Below are positions 1 through 8,634 of a DNA stretch of 64,000 nucleotides, one piece after another (position 1 is the stretch's first letter; the number at the start of each line of letters is the position of its first letter). The position numbers and the translations under genes are program-made. The DNA comes from Merdimmobilis hominis (lineage in GTDB: Bacteria > Bacillota > Clostridia > Oscillospirales > Ruminococcaceae): assembly GCF_021109255.1 (NCBI RefSeq), contig NZ_JAJODG010000002.1; one strand, written 5' to 3'. The notes beneath the pieces are model-generated. The model did no database searches and was not told where the DNA came from. It saw only the letters and a program-made list of their open reading frames with translations.

Positions 1-248
1 GCCGGGAAGGGGATCTGGTCCTGTTCACGGTAGAGGGGGACGGCTTTCTGTACAACATGGTGCGGATTATGGCTGGCACCCTCATCGACATCTCCAAGGG
101 GCTGATTCCCCCAGACGGCATCCCAGCGGTGATTGCCGCCCGGGACCGGGAGCGGGCCGGGTTTACAGCGCCGGCCTGCGGGCTTTACTTAGATGAGGTG
201 TTTTATGAAGAAGGGGAGATGGCTCTGCCGTCCCCGGAAAGCAAATAG
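1..248 (+). CDS. truA: tRNA pseudouridine synthase A, C-terminal part
   Basis: The window opens inside this gene; the reading frame begins at base 3 and about 81 C-terminal residues are present. The stretch GDGFLYNMVRIMAGTL is the conserved C-terminal motif of TruA, which makes pseudouridine at positions 38-40 of tRNA anticodon arms. The N-terminal half with the catalytic Asp lies upstream and cannot be seen. The stop codon is 18 bases before the next start, so it probably shares a transcript with the DUF5711 and CvpA-like genes. Confidence 0.93.
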   Translation, partial: REGDLVLFTVEGDGFLYNMVRIMAGTLIDISKGLIPPDGIPAVIAARDRERAGFTAPACGLYLDEVFYEEGEMALPSPESK

Positions 249-266
249 GCAAAGGAGGAAGTCGCC

Positions 267-1469
267 GTGGGCAAGCTGACCCAATTGGAAGAAGTCCGCC
301 GGGAGCGGAAGCGCAAACGGCTGGTAAAGCGGATCACCGGTTTGGCGGTGGGATTGGCTCTGCTGGTTGGGGTTGCCTTTTTTTGGCAGCAGATTGCGGA
401 TTTGGATTTGGCCACCCAGGTGGAGGATCTGATCGCTTCCTTTGGCTCCGGTTCCGGCTACCCGGTGGAGACCCCAGGCGGTATCGTCAAAACCATGTTT
501 GACGCCGACGGCCAGGTTGGGGTGCTCAATGACACCAACCTGTATGTCTACAACAAAAGCGGCAAGCAGGTGAAAAACATCCTCCACGGGTACAACAACC
601 CGGCCCTGCGGGCAGAGGGAGGGCGCATCCTGGTTTTTGATCGGGGCGGCAACGGCCTGCGGGTGGAATCCAAGAGCAAAAACCTCTTTTCGATCACCTA
701 TGACAACCCCATCACCAGCGCCGATCTCTCCTCTGGGGGGAACCTGGCGGTGGCAGTGGGCTCCAGCCAGTACCAGGGCCAGGTCATTGTCTACAACAAG
801 CGGTTTGAAGAGATCTTCCGATGGCTGTCCTCTGACACCGTGCTGGATGTAGCCCTCTCCGACAAGGGCAACACTATGGCTGTGGCCAGCGTCACCACTG
901 TGAACGGGCAGATCGCCTCCACAGTGCGGCTGTTCAAGTTCAATTCCGAGCAGCCGGTGGCGGAGATCCCCCTCACTGGGGAACTGGTGGTTGCCCTGCG
1001 CACCGGGGACGGCGGGCTCTTCTATGCCGTGACCGACCAGGGAATTACCGCCATTACCTCCGGCGGCAAGGTGGAGGCCAGCTATTCCTTTGGCGGGGAC
1101 CCTTTGGCGGCTTTTGACTGCTCCGGCGGCAAGGGAATCGCCGTGGTGCTGGGGGATTTTAAGGAGAACCGAAGCCTGACCGCCTATGTCCTGGATGAAA
1201 AGCTGAAGGTGAAGGGAAGCGCTGTACTGAATGTCCGGCCAGAACTGCTGCGCCACGACAGCAAAGGCGTCTATTTCCTGGCGGACAACAAGGTCTACTG
1301 CTACACCAACACGATGGATCTGGTGGACACAGTGGACACCCCAGACGCCCGCTGCGCTTACATCCAGGGGAACCGGCTTTATTACACCACCAGCAAGAAG
1401 ATGGACCGGGTGTCGGTCAGCCGCCCCGAAAAGCTCCCCAAGGAGAGCAGTCCATCCAGCGCTGGATAA
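267..1469 (+). CDS. DUF5711-like membrane-anchored beta-propeller protein
   Basis: A 400-residue protein starting at GTG behind AGGAGG. A basic N-terminus (residues 1-22, rich in R and K) is followed by one membrane segment at about 23-44; the rest should lie outside the cell. The outer part has repeated blade-like pieces (for example GQVGVLNDTNLYVYNKSG, then VIVYNKRFEEIFRW) that suggest a WD40/PQQ-like propeller. I recognise the arrangement as the DUF5711 type found next to CvpA-like genes in Clostridia; its role is not known. It lies between truA and the CvpA-like gene with short gaps, so it looks co-transcribed with both. Confidence 0.75.
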   Translation: MGKLTQLEEVRRERKRKRLVKRITGLAVGLALLVGVAFFWQQIADLDLATQVEDLIASFGSGSGYPVETPGGIVKTMFDADGQVGVLNDTNLYVYNKSGKQVKNILHGYNNPALRAEGGRILVFDRGGNGLRVESKSKNLFSITYDNPITSADLSSGGNLAVAVGSSQYQGQVIVYNKRFEEIFRWLSSDTVLDVALSDKGNTMAVASVTTVNGQIASTVRLFKFNSEQPVAEIPLTGELVVALRTGDGGLFYAVTDQGITAITSGGKVEASYSFGGDPLAAFDCSGGKGIAVVLGDFKENRSLTAYVLDEKLKVKGSAVLNVRPELLRHDSKGVYFLADNKVYCYTNTMDLVDTVDTPDARCAYIQGNRLYYTTSKKMDRVSVSRPEKLPKESSPSSAG

Positions 1470-1479
1470 AGGAGGCAGT

Positions 1480-2205
1480 ATGGAACAATACGTACCCATT
1501 TTATTGGATGTTCTGGTGGTGGTTGTCATCATCAGCATGGTCAAAGCCTCCGCCCGGCGGGGGTTTGTGCGCACCGTCATCCAATTTGCCGGCTATCTTG
1601 TCTCCCTGGGGATTTCCTCAGTGGTGAGCCGGATGGCTGCCATTTTTGTCTACGACTCCTTTGTGCGGGATGGGATTGTGGATTTCCTCTCCCGCAACAT
1701 CCAAAATGTCACCGACCAGGAGATGGTGATGGAGGAACTGATCGCCGCTCTGGAAAGCCTGCCTGCCATCCTGCAAAGTGCCCTCTCCCAAGCCGGGGTG
1801 GATTTGACCAGCGCCCTTTACGGCCTCACCGGGGATTCGGTGGGGAAGATCGCCGCCGCCGTGGCGGACACGGTGGTGGGGCCTGCGGCCATCGGCCTTT
1901 TGCGGACCATCTTCTTTATCCTGGCCTTCTCCACCTGCATGCTGTTTGTCAAAAGCTTTGCCCGGCTGTTCCGGGGGCTGTACCGGGTTCCGTTGCTGGG
2001 CCCGGCCAATGCCCTGTTGGGCGGCTTGGTGGGCGGCCTGGAGGCGGTGCTGGTCCTCTATGTCGCTGCGGTGCTGGTCAGTTTGCTGCAAACCCTGACA
2101 GGGGATACCTTGCCGCTCCTCACACAAGAGGCAGTGGCCAGGACCTATCTGTTCCGGCTGTTCTTTGACCTCAACGGAATTATCGGGATATTAGGGGTTC
2201 AATAA
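1480..2205 (+). CDS. CvpA family membrane protein
   Basis: A 241-residue integral membrane protein. The ATG at 1480 follows GGAGG at the right distance and lies just after the stop of the DUF5711 gene; longer upstream readings run through that gene in another frame. It starts with a membrane segment (ILLDVLVVVVIISMV), then ARRGFVRTVIQFAGYLVSL, typical of CvpA/colicin V production proteins, and has about four membrane segments in all. In E. coli CvpA is needed for colicin V export and affects the purF operon, but in Clostridia the family has no settled function. A strong terminator follows at 2230. Confidence 0.8.
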   Translation: MEQYVPILLDVLVVVVIISMVKASARRGFVRTVIQFAGYLVSLGISSVVSRMAAIFVYDSFVRDGIVDFLSRNIQNVTDQEMVMEELIAALESLPAILQSALSQAGVDLTSALYGLTGDSVGKIAAAVADTVVGPAAIGLLRTIFFILAFSTCMLFVKSFARLFRGLYRVPLLGPANALLGGLVGGLEAVLVLYVAAVLVSLLQTLTGDTLPLLTQEAVARTYLFRLFFDLNGIIGILGVQ

Positions 2206-2229
2206 CGGGAAAAATGACAAATATCGAAA

Positions 2230-2277
2230 GGCATTGGCAAGATTTTATTGGATTTTGTCAATGCCTCTTTCCTTTTT
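2230..2277 (+). terminator. Terminator after the CvpA-like gene
   Basis: GGCATTGGCAA at 2230 pairs with TTGTCAATGCC ending at 2265 (11 pairs with one wobble) and is followed by a T-rich run, TCTTTCCTTTTT. It separates the truA operon from pgsA. Confidence 0.8.
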
Positions 2278-2287
2278 CAGCAAGAAT

Positions 2288-2296
2288 TGATATAAT
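2288..2296 (+). promoter_or_regulatory. Extended -10 promoter for pgsA
   Basis: TGATATAAT is a perfect extended -10 element (TGnTATAAT), 23 bases before the TTG start of pgsA. No good -35 box is seen at the standard distance, which is usual for extended -10 promoters. Confidence 0.6.
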
Positions 2297-2319
2297 GTTC
2301 GGGAAAGAGGTGTTAGCCG

Positions 2320-2850
2320 TTGAGTATACCAAATATCCTATCCATCTTCCGTATGGCATTGGTGCCGGTGTTCCTCCATCTGTATCTGAATGCCGCTACG
2401 GGCAGGGAATACCTGCTGGCCGCCGGAATCCTGGTGCTTTCTGCTTTGACCGATGTGCTGGACGGCTTTATTGCCCGCCGATATCATATGATCACCAAAT
2501 TGGGACAAATTTTGGATCCTGCTGCTGATAAAATGACCTTGGCGGCAGTGACCCTTTCCCTTTGGCATAAAATCCCCGACCTGTGGCCGCTGTTTGCCAT
2601 CTTTATCACCAAAGAACTGCTGATGGTGGCTGGCACGCTAAAATTAATGCACAAAAAGACCGACATCGCCGGGGCGAAATGGTTTGGCAAACTGTACACC
2701 GTCATTTTTTACCTGGTCACAGTCAGCATTGTGGCTTTCCCTAACTTAAACCACCGGCTGGTGTTTGGCATGCTGGCGTTTATGGGGATTTTCACCGTGT
2801 TTTCCTTTGTCATGTATGTTCCGGTTTTTTTGGAACTCAACCGCAAATAG
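2320..2850 (+). CDS. pgsA: CDP-diacylglycerol-glycerol-3-phosphate phosphatidyltransferase
   Basis: A 176-residue membrane enzyme that makes phosphatidylglycerol phosphate from CDP-diacylglycerol and glycerol 3-phosphate, the committed step to phosphatidylglycerol. The CDP-alcohol phosphatidyltransferase signature DxxDGxxAR-x8-GxxxDxxxD is complete (DVLDGFIAR starting at residue 45, then GQILDPAADK). The N-terminus SIPNILSIFRMALVP is the usual PgsA start. The start is TTG after AAAGAGGTG. It stands alone between two terminators. Confidence 0.92.
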   Translation: MSIPNILSIFRMALVPVFLHLYLNAATGREYLLAAGILVLSALTDVLDGFIARRYHMITKLGQILDPAADKMTLAAVTLSLWHKIPDLWPLFAIFITKELLMVAGTLKLMHKKTDIAGAKWFGKLYTVIFYLVTVSIVAFPNLNHRLVFGMLAFMGIFTVFSFVMYVPVFLELNRK

Positions 2851-2857
2851 GTTGCCT

Positions 2858-2895
2858 GGAGGGATGGGGAAAGCCCCGTCCCTCCTGTTTTTTCC
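2858..2895 (+). terminator. Terminator after pgsA
   Basis: GGAGGGATGGGG pairs with CCCCGTCCCTCC (one mismatch) around an AAAG loop and is followed by TGTTTTTTCC. Confidence 0.85.
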
Positions 2896-2920
2896 TTGGC
2901 TGAGGGGAGAAGCAACAGGG

Positions 2921-2995
2921 GGAAAGAATTCTCTCCTAATTTTGTACAGAAAGGGAAGAATTCTTCATACCTGGTTCACAAACCCCCGCTATAAT
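2921..2995 (+). promoter_or_regulatory. Promoter region of the clpE-type gene with paired palindromes
   Basis: TATAAT at 2990-2995 is a clear -10 box; the -35 is weak. Just upstream are two palindromes with the same GAATTC core: GGAAAGAATTCTCTCC (2921-2936, one mismatched pair) and GAAGAATTCTTC (2955-2966, perfect). Their centres are 32 bases apart, about three helical turns, so they could bind a dimeric regulator on one face of the DNA. Neither matches the CtsR heptad repeat that controls ClpE in Bacillus. Confidence 0.45.
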
Positions 2996-3054
2996 CAGAT
3001 AGAACGCCAGAGTGCTAAAACACCCTGGTTTACCCTGCGAATGAGGTGTATGGT

Positions 3055-5355
3055 ATGAACAATTTACTTTGCAGCCGCTGCAAAAAGCGGATGGCAGTGA
3101 TCTTTATGAGCCGCATTGAAAACGGAGAGACCATCAATGAGGGACTCTGCCTCCAGTGCGCCAAGGAACTGGGCATCCCCCAGGTGAAGGACTTGATTGA
3201 CAAAATGGGTATCACCGACGACGACATCGAGTCGATGAACGACCAGATGCTGGAGATGATGCAGAATGGCGACTTCGGCGGCATGAACCCGGAAGGCGGG
3301 GAAGAGGAGGACGGTTTTGAGATGGGCGGTGCCCAGCCGTTCCCCTTTATGCAGGGCTTCTTTGGAGGCAGTGACCTGCCGGAAAAAGTCCCCCAAAAGG
3401 AGAAAAGCGCAAAAGAGCCCACGGGGCGCCCGAAAAAAGAGAAGAAATACAAGTATTTAGACAATTACTGTGAGAATTTGACCCGCCGGGCCCGGGAGGG
3501 CGGCATCGACAACATCGTCGGCCGGGAGCAGGAGATCTACCGGGTGATGCAGATCCTCAACCGCCGCACCAAAAACAATCCCTGCCTCATCGGCGAGCCC
3601 GGTGTGGGCAAAACCGCTGTGGCCGAAGGGATCGCCAAACAGCTGGCCAGCGGCGAAGTTCCCCCCCGACTGGCGGACAAAGAGCTGTACATGCTGGATC
3701 TGACCGCCCTGGTGGCTGGTACCCAGTTCCGGGGCCAGTTTGAAAGCCGGGTAAAAGGCTTGGTGGAGGATCTGAAAAACGCGGGCAATGTCATCCTTTT
3801 CATCGACGAGGTCCACAACCTGGTGGGCGCTGGGGATGCGGAAGGCTCGATGAATGCCGCCAACATCCTAAAACCCGCCCTCTCCCGCGGGGAGATCCAG
3901 GTGATCGGTGCCACCACCTTCAACGAGTACCGCAAACATATTGAAAAAGATGCGGCCCTGGAGCGCCGGTTCCAGCCGGTGACCGTCAACGAGCCCTCCA
4001 TTGAGGATACCGTACAGGTGCTTATGGGCATTAAGGAGCACTATGAGCAGTTCCACCGGGTCAAAGTCGCAGAGGAAATTTGCCGCCGGGCTGCCGTCCT
4101 CTCAGAGCGGTATATCACCGACCGATTCCTGCCGGACAAGGCCATCGACCTGCTGGACGAAGCCTGTTCCTGTTCTGTGCTGGCAAACCAGTCCCTGGCC
4201 CAGTACGATGAAAGCAACCGCCGCCTCAAAGAGCTGATCGCCAAAATCAGCGATATGGAGCAGTCCACCGAGCCGGATTATGAAAAATTGGCCCAGATGC
4301 GGGCAGAGCAGCTCCGTTTGGAGGGCAAGATCAAAGAGATGGAGCCCCAGGCCCTGAATCATGAGGTGACTTTGGAGGATCTTGCCAAAGTGATTGAATT
4401 GTGGACTGGCATCCCAGCCAGCCGGGTGCGGGAAAGTGAGCTGGGTAAGGTAGCCCACCTGGATGAGGCGCTGAAAAAGCACATTGTCGGCCAGGACGAG
4501 GCGGTGGAACTTGTGGCCGCCGCCATCCGCCGCAGCCGGATGCAGATCAGCCCTCGCCGCCGCCCGGCCTCCTTCCTGTTTGTGGGACCCACCGGCGTCG
4601 GCAAAACCGAGCTGGTCAAGGTCCTTTCCCAGGAGCTGTTTGATGACGCCGACCCGCTGATCCGCCTGGATATGTCCGAATTTATGGAGAAGCACGCCGT
4701 CTCCCGGCTGGTGGGGTCCCCTCCCGGCTATGTGGGGTACGATGAAGCGGGGCAGCTCACCGAAAAGGTGCGCCGCAAACCCTACTCGGTGGTGCTGTTC
4801 GACGAGATTGAAAAAGCCCACCCTGACGTGCTCAACATCCTCTTGCAAATCTTGGACGAGGGCCGGGTCACAGACGCCCACGGCCGGGTGGTCTCCTTTG
4901 AGAACACCGTGGTGGTGATGACCTCCAACGCCGGCAGCGAGGTCAAGGAAGGGGTTGTAGGCTTCAACACAGTACCAGGCCAGGTGGCCAAGGACAAAGC
5001 CATGAAGGCCCTTTCAGGCTTCTTACGGCCGGAGTTTATGGCACGAATCGATGAGATTGTAGTCTTCCGCCCCTTGGACGAGAAGGACTTTGAGAAGATC
5101 GCCGCCCTGATGCTGGATGAGCTGAAGGCTCCCTTGGACGAAAAGGGGATCAAGTTTGACTACGCCCCGGAGGCATTGACCCTCATCGCCAAGGAGGCTT
5201 ATGGCCGCCGCAGCGGTGCCCGGGATATCCGCCGGATCATCCGCAAACAGGTGGAGAACCCCATCTGTCTGCGCCTGCTGGAGGATTTGGACCATCAGCC
5301 CGCCCTCATCAAGGCGGTGGACCAAGAGGGAAAAATCGGCCTTTTGACCGCATAG
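3055..5355 (+). CDS. clpE: ClpE-type AAA+ ATPase with N-terminal zinc finger
   Basis: A 766-residue Hsp100 protein that unfolds substrates for ClpP. The ATG at 3055 has GAGG eight bases upstream; a GTG at 3046 would overlap that site. The N-terminus carries C6-x2-C9-x22-C32-x2-C35, the four-Cys zinc finger that marks ClpE. Two ATPase modules follow: GEPGVGKTA with VILFIDEVHNL, then GPTGVGKTE with VVLFDEIEKAH. Between them (about 395-440) is a charged coiled region like the UVR/middle domain. EGVVGFNT carries the hydrophobic-Gly-Phe tripeptide expected to dock ClpP, placed as in ClpC/ClpE. It is monocistronic, with its own promoter and terminator. A ClpC name is possible, but the zinc finger favours ClpE. 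Confidence 0.88.
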   Translation: MNNLLCSRCKKRMAVIFMSRIENGETINEGLCLQCAKELGIPQVKDLIDKMGITDDDIESMNDQMLEMMQNGDFGGMNPEGGEEEDGFEMGGAQPFPFMQGFFGGSDLPEKVPQKEKSAKEPTGRPKKEKKYKYLDNYCENLTRRAREGGIDNIVGREQEIYRVMQILNRRTKNNPCLIGEPGVGKTAVAEGIAKQLASGEVPPRLADKELYMLDLTALVAGTQFRGQFESRVKGLVEDLKNAGNVILFIDEVHNLVGAGDAEGSMNAANILKPALSRGEIQVIGATTFNEYRKHIEKDAALERRFQPVTVNEPSIEDTVQVLMGIKEHYEQFHRVKVAEEICRRAAVLSERYITDRFLPDKAIDLLDEACSCSVLANQSLAQYDESNRRLKELIAKISDMEQSTEPDYEKLAQMRAEQLRLEGKIKEMEPQALNHEVTLEDLAKVIELWTGIPASRVRESELGKVAHLDEALKKHIVGQDEAVELVAAAIRRSRMQISPRRRPASFLFVGPTGVGKTELVKVLSQELFDDADPLIRLDMSEFMEKHAVSRLVGSPPGYVGYDEAGQLTEKVRRKPYSVVLFDEIEKAHPDVLNILLQILDEGRVTDAHGRVVSFENTVVVMTSNAGSEVKEGVVGFNTVPGQVAKDKAMKALSGFLRPEFMARIDEIVVFRPLDEKDFEKIAALMLDELKAPLDEKGIKFDYAPEALTLIAKEAYGRRSGARDIRRIIRKQVENPICLRLLEDLDHQPALIKAVDQEGKIGLLTA

Positions 5356-5365
5356 ACTTGTTTGG

Positions 5366-5395
5366 AAAGGGGAGGCGTCATGCCTCCCCTTTTTT
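5366..5395 (+). terminator. Terminator after clpE
   Basis: GGGGAGGC (5369) pairs perfectly with GCCTCCCC around GTCAT and is followed by TTTTTT. Confidence 0.9.
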
Positions 5396-5475
5396 CGACT
5401 GGTGAATGGGTCCCTCTAAAAATATGGGGGTGGGGGAAAGAAGCCCCCAACTTGCCTGCAAAATTCCGGACACAG

Positions 5476-5505
5476 AAAAACCTCCCGAGGAACTTCCTCG
5501 GGAGG
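5476..5505 (-). terminator. Terminator after the minus-strand ABC export operon
   Basis: CCTCCCGAGGAA (5481-5492) and TTCCTCGGGAGG (5494-5505) form a perfect stem; read on the minus strand it is followed by TTTTT. It lies 14 bases past the stop of the permease gene. The plus side also has a T-run, so it may work both ways. Confidence 0.85.
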
Positions 5506-5519
5506 TATCTTTTTATCGC

Positions 5520-6857
5520 TTAGTCGTGTTTGATGGCTTCCAGGGCAGAGATGCGCACCGCCCGGTTGGAGGGGAAGAACCCGGACAGCAGCCCAACCAA
5601 AGTGGCAAAGACAATGCCGCCCAAAGCGAGCCACGGCGGAATGATGGACATGGAGCTTCCGCCGCCTCCGCCCATCATGCCCCCCATGCCGCCCAAGCTG
5701 AACCCAAAGTAGTTGGACAGGAAGGAGAACAGGTAGCTGATGAGCACCCCGATGATGCCCCCGCAGAAGCCGATGGTCCCGGCCTCCAGCAGGAATTCGG
5801 AGCGGATATCGGTGACAAAGCAGCCCACAACCTTCATGACGCCAATCTCCCGGGTGCGCTCGTAGATGGACATGTACATGGTGTTGGCGATGCCCACAGC
5901 GGCAACAAACAGGGTCATACCGCCGATAATGCCATAGAACAGCTGTTGCTGCTGCACCCAGTCCTCCAAGGGCTTGCGCTGGCTCTCCTGGGAGTAGGTG
6001 TTAAATCCCATGGCCTGGATGGCCTCCTCCACTTGGCCCACCATCTTGATGTCAGTGCATTTGACCTTGGCTTGTTCGTAGCCCTTTTTCTCTTCCTTTT
6101 TCAAGCCGTTGGCCTTGTTGTAATCCGCTTCCATCCTCTTTAAGTCGTTGATATCCATAAAGATGCCGCGGCTGGTCTCATACCCTTTGCCCCAGTCCTC
6201 TTTTAGGATACCGGCAGGAGTGACTTTGTATTCATACTGCTTGGCCCCTTCTTTGTTGGTGTTGGTGCGGATGATCAATTTGTCGTGCATCACGTCCACA
6301 AAGGGGTCTTTGATCTTTCCGTTGGCGTCGGGGTAGGGGTCCACCCGGTTGAAGCCGGGCTTTTTTTTGTTGTCCCGGAACTCATATGCGGCATATTGTC
6401 CGAACACCACGGTATAAGGCGGGGAATTTTCGGTGAAGCCGCTGCCCTCCAGGTATTCATACCCCAAGTATTGCAGCGCTTGGGGGTAGACGCCCACCAC
6501 ATTATACATATTCATCTGGTAGCGGTCCTGCTTGCCCGAGACCATGAGCAGGTCGGCATTGGCGTTGTAGAAGGGGGTAGCCACCAATACGCCGTCCATG
6601 GCCTGGATTTGGGCCATAGCTTTGTCGTCCAGCACCGCCTGGTTGGCGCCGCCGCCGTAGTTGTAAATTTCAATGATGGTCAGGTCGCCCATGCCTTCCA
6701 GCATCTCTTGGATGCTTTGCTGGGCGCCCAGACCGAGGGAGACCATGAAAACCAGCATCCCAGTTCCCGCCACCACCCCGATCATCGTCAGGATGGTGCG
6801 CATTTTGCGGCGGGAGAGATTCTGGAGCGCCATGGTCATCAAATCATAAAATTTCAT
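5520..6857 (-). CDS. ABC transporter permease, MacB/FtsX type
   Basis: A 445-residue permease with the MacB layout: a membrane segment at about residues 20-42 (RTILTMIGVVAGTGMLVFMVS), a long outer domain (about 45-310), and three membrane segments at the C-terminus. ERTREIGVMKVVG after the first C-terminal segment is the FtsX/MacB signature. A Gly/Met-rich loop (GGMGGMMGGGGG) between the last two segments is unusual. It overlaps the upstream exported-protein gene by 14 bases and follows the ATPase gene in the same operon, so the three probably form one export or signalling complex. The substrate is unknown. Confidence 0.88.
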   Translation of the reverse strand: MKFYDLMTMALQNLSRRKMRTILTMIGVVAGTGMLVFMVSLGLGAQQSIQEMLEGMGDLTIIEIYNYGGGANQAVLDDKAMAQIQAMDGVLVATPFYNANADLLMVSGKQDRYQMNMYNVVGVYPQALQYLGYEYLEGSGFTENSPPYTVVFGQYAAYEFRDNKKKPGFNRVDPYPDANGKIKDPFVDVMHDKLIIRTNTNKEGAKQYEYKVTPAGILKEDWGKGYETSRGIFMDINDLKRMEADYNKANGLKKEEKKGYEQAKVKCTDIKMVGQVEEAIQAMGFNTYSQESQRKPLEDWVQQQQLFYGIIGGMTLFVAAVGIANTMYMSIYERTREIGVMKVVGCFVTDIRSEFLLEAGTIGFCGGIIGVLISYLFSFLSNYFGFSLGGMGGMMGGGGGSSMSIIPPWLALGGIVFATLVGLLSGFFPSNRAVRISALEAIKHD

Positions 6858-8634
6858 CCTCGTCGCCGCTCCTCTTCGCCTTGATCTTCTTCACCGTGAC
6901 GAAGGCGGTCATACCGGTGATCACCGCGCCGGCGAAGCCCAAACCGATCTTGGTGCCATCTATCTTTTTGGGTTCTTCCGGGTTGACCGCAGGGATTTCC
7001 GGCGTCAGGCCGGGGTCCTCGGTGGGGTAATCAAAGCCCTGTACCATGGCCTCAAATGGCATGGAGACCTCTTTGATATTCATGTTGGCGTCCTCGTAGG
7101 TGATGACCACCTTGCCCTGCAAAGTGCCTGGCTCTTGGGGGGTGATGAAAAAGTCGGCGGAGTTTTCACTGCCGGATTCCATGTTGCCCACAAAGGACTT
7201 CTGACCGTTGTTGGAGACGCCATCGCACTGGAGCTCCGCGGAAACGTTATACACTACGGTGCGCCCTTTGTTGACAAAGTTGACGCTCAGGGACATTTCC
7301 TCCCCCACATAGATGTAAGGGGAGACCTCGATGGGGTTAACTGAGAACCGGTCCACCTGGGAAACCGGGATGGCGATGCTCTCCTTAGAAGTGCTGCTTT
7401 TCCGGGCGTCGTTGGCGATGTATTGGAAGGTGTATTCGATATCCACGTTGTGGGAGCCGGGTTTGGCATCGGCCAGGGCGCGGAAATCGATGGTGCGGGT
7501 GATGGAATCCTTCCGGTTGAGGCCGGCGATGTAATAGGTGTTGGAGGAGCTGGCAATGGTCAGTCCTTCGCCAGTGCTGACCTTCATAATGATGTTTTCC
7601 AGGTCATAGCCGGGGCTGGTGTTGGTGAAGGTGATGGTCAGGGGGAAGGTCTGGCCGGCGGTCACCTGGGTGTCGCCATAGCTGTAGTTCTCCACAATAA
7701 TGTTGGGCACCAGGGGGTCCAGCTCGGTTTCCTCATCTTCGTCATCCTTGTCCGGCTTTTTGACGTACTCTTCGCACTCGGGGAAGGTGACGCTGGCGTT
7801 GTACTCCACCTTTTCACCGTCTACATAATAACCGAAGGTAAATTTAAGGGTGTCGCCTGAGCCAGTATAACGCAGCCGAATAATGTCAAAGGAGAGTTTT
7901 ACATTGCCATTATCATCACTGCCAATCGTTTTCCCCCGGATTTCGGTGCCTTTATTGACCGAGTTGCTGCTGACATCATCCTCCGAGACCTGCTTGAAGG
8001 AGCCGGATTGAATGATAATGTAGGGATCGGTAAAGGAGCTGGGGTTGTCACTATATGAGTAGTTGGGGTCGACGATATCCAAAAAGATGTTGACATCCCG
8101 GTTGCGGGTGATTTCGCTGATAGAAGACTGATCTCGGCCGTTTTCGTCCTTGCTGCTGGAAGAATAGCTCTGGTAGCGGCTGGCCTTCTGATATGTAATA
8201 ATGGGGTCGCTGCTGCCGGAGGCCACCGTCTTTTGCTTCACTTTGGCAAAGGAGAAGGATTTGTTACTGTCACCGGTTTCCCATTTCGATCCGGCGGTTT
8301 TGGTAATGCTGTAATCCTTGTTGCCAAGCTTTACAGAAAGAGTTTTATCACTATCCAATAAATTGAAGCCATCTATTTCGTCTTCCTCCCCGGAAGGGGT
8401 GGTGATCTTCAGCTTGTTTCCTGAAAAATCTGTTATTTTTAAGGAGTAGGTTCCAACTTCGTCGAAATAGCTGCCCAGTTCTTGGGGGGAGAGTTCGGCG
8501 TCCCCTTTAAAGCTGTCGTCAAATACCAGCACAGGCGCCGCGTATACCAGGGTGCTCAGGGCCCCGGCCACCGTGCCAAGGATCATCAGCAGCGCCAAAA
8601 GCAGCGGGATGGCTCGTCTCAGGATTTTCTTCAT
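6844..8634 (-). CDS. Exported CARDB-like surface protein with C-terminal anchor
   Basis: A 596-residue protein with a signal peptide (residues 1-33, KKILRRAIPLLLALLMI core) and a C-terminal membrane segment followed by KKIKAKRSGDEDE. The middle holds two or more beta-rich modules like the CARDB/NPCBM-type adhesion domains, seen in NIIVENYSYGDTQVTAGQTF and the later SVNFVNKGRTVVYNVSAEL. Charged low-complexity DKDDEDEETE lies between them. It overlaps the ATPase gene by 4 bases and the permease gene by 14 bases, so it is translated with both. It may be an outer partner of the MacB-like permease; this is inferred from context. Confidence 0.7.
   Translation of the reverse strand: MKKILRRAIPLLLALLMILGTVAGALSTLVYAAPVLVFDDSFKGDAELSPQELGSYFDEVGTYSLKITDFSGNKLKITTPSGEEDEIDGFNLLDSDKTLSVKLGNKDYSITKTAGSKWETGDSNKSFSFAKVKQKTVASGSSDPIITYQKASRYQSYSSSSKDENGRDQSSISEITRNRDVNIFLDIVDPNYSYSDNPSSFTDPYIIIQSGSFKQVSEDDVSSNSVNKGTEIRGKTIGSDDNGNVKLSFDIIRLRYTGSGDTLKFTFGYYVDGEKVEYNASVTFPECEEYVKKPDKDDEDEETELDPLVPNIIVENYSYGDTQVTAGQTFPLTITFTNTSPGYDLENIIMKVSTGEGLTIASSSNTYYIAGLNRKDSITRTIDFRALADAKPGSHNVDIEYTFQYIANDARKSSTSKESIAIPVSQVDRFSVNPIEVSPYIYVGEEMSLSVNFVNKGRTVVYNVSAELQCDGVSNNGQKSFVGNMESGSENSADFFITPQEPGTLQGKVVITYEDANMNIKEVSMPFEAMVQGFDYPTEDPGLTPEIPAVNPEEPKKIDGTKIGLGFAGAVITGMTAFVTVKKIKAKRSGDEDEIL

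Noticed and set aside
3010..3018. GAGTGCTAA, one arm of the CIRCE heat-shock element, before clpE
   Set aside because: The partner arm TTAGCACTC is missing at the proper 9-base distance (4 of 9 matches), so it is probably chance.
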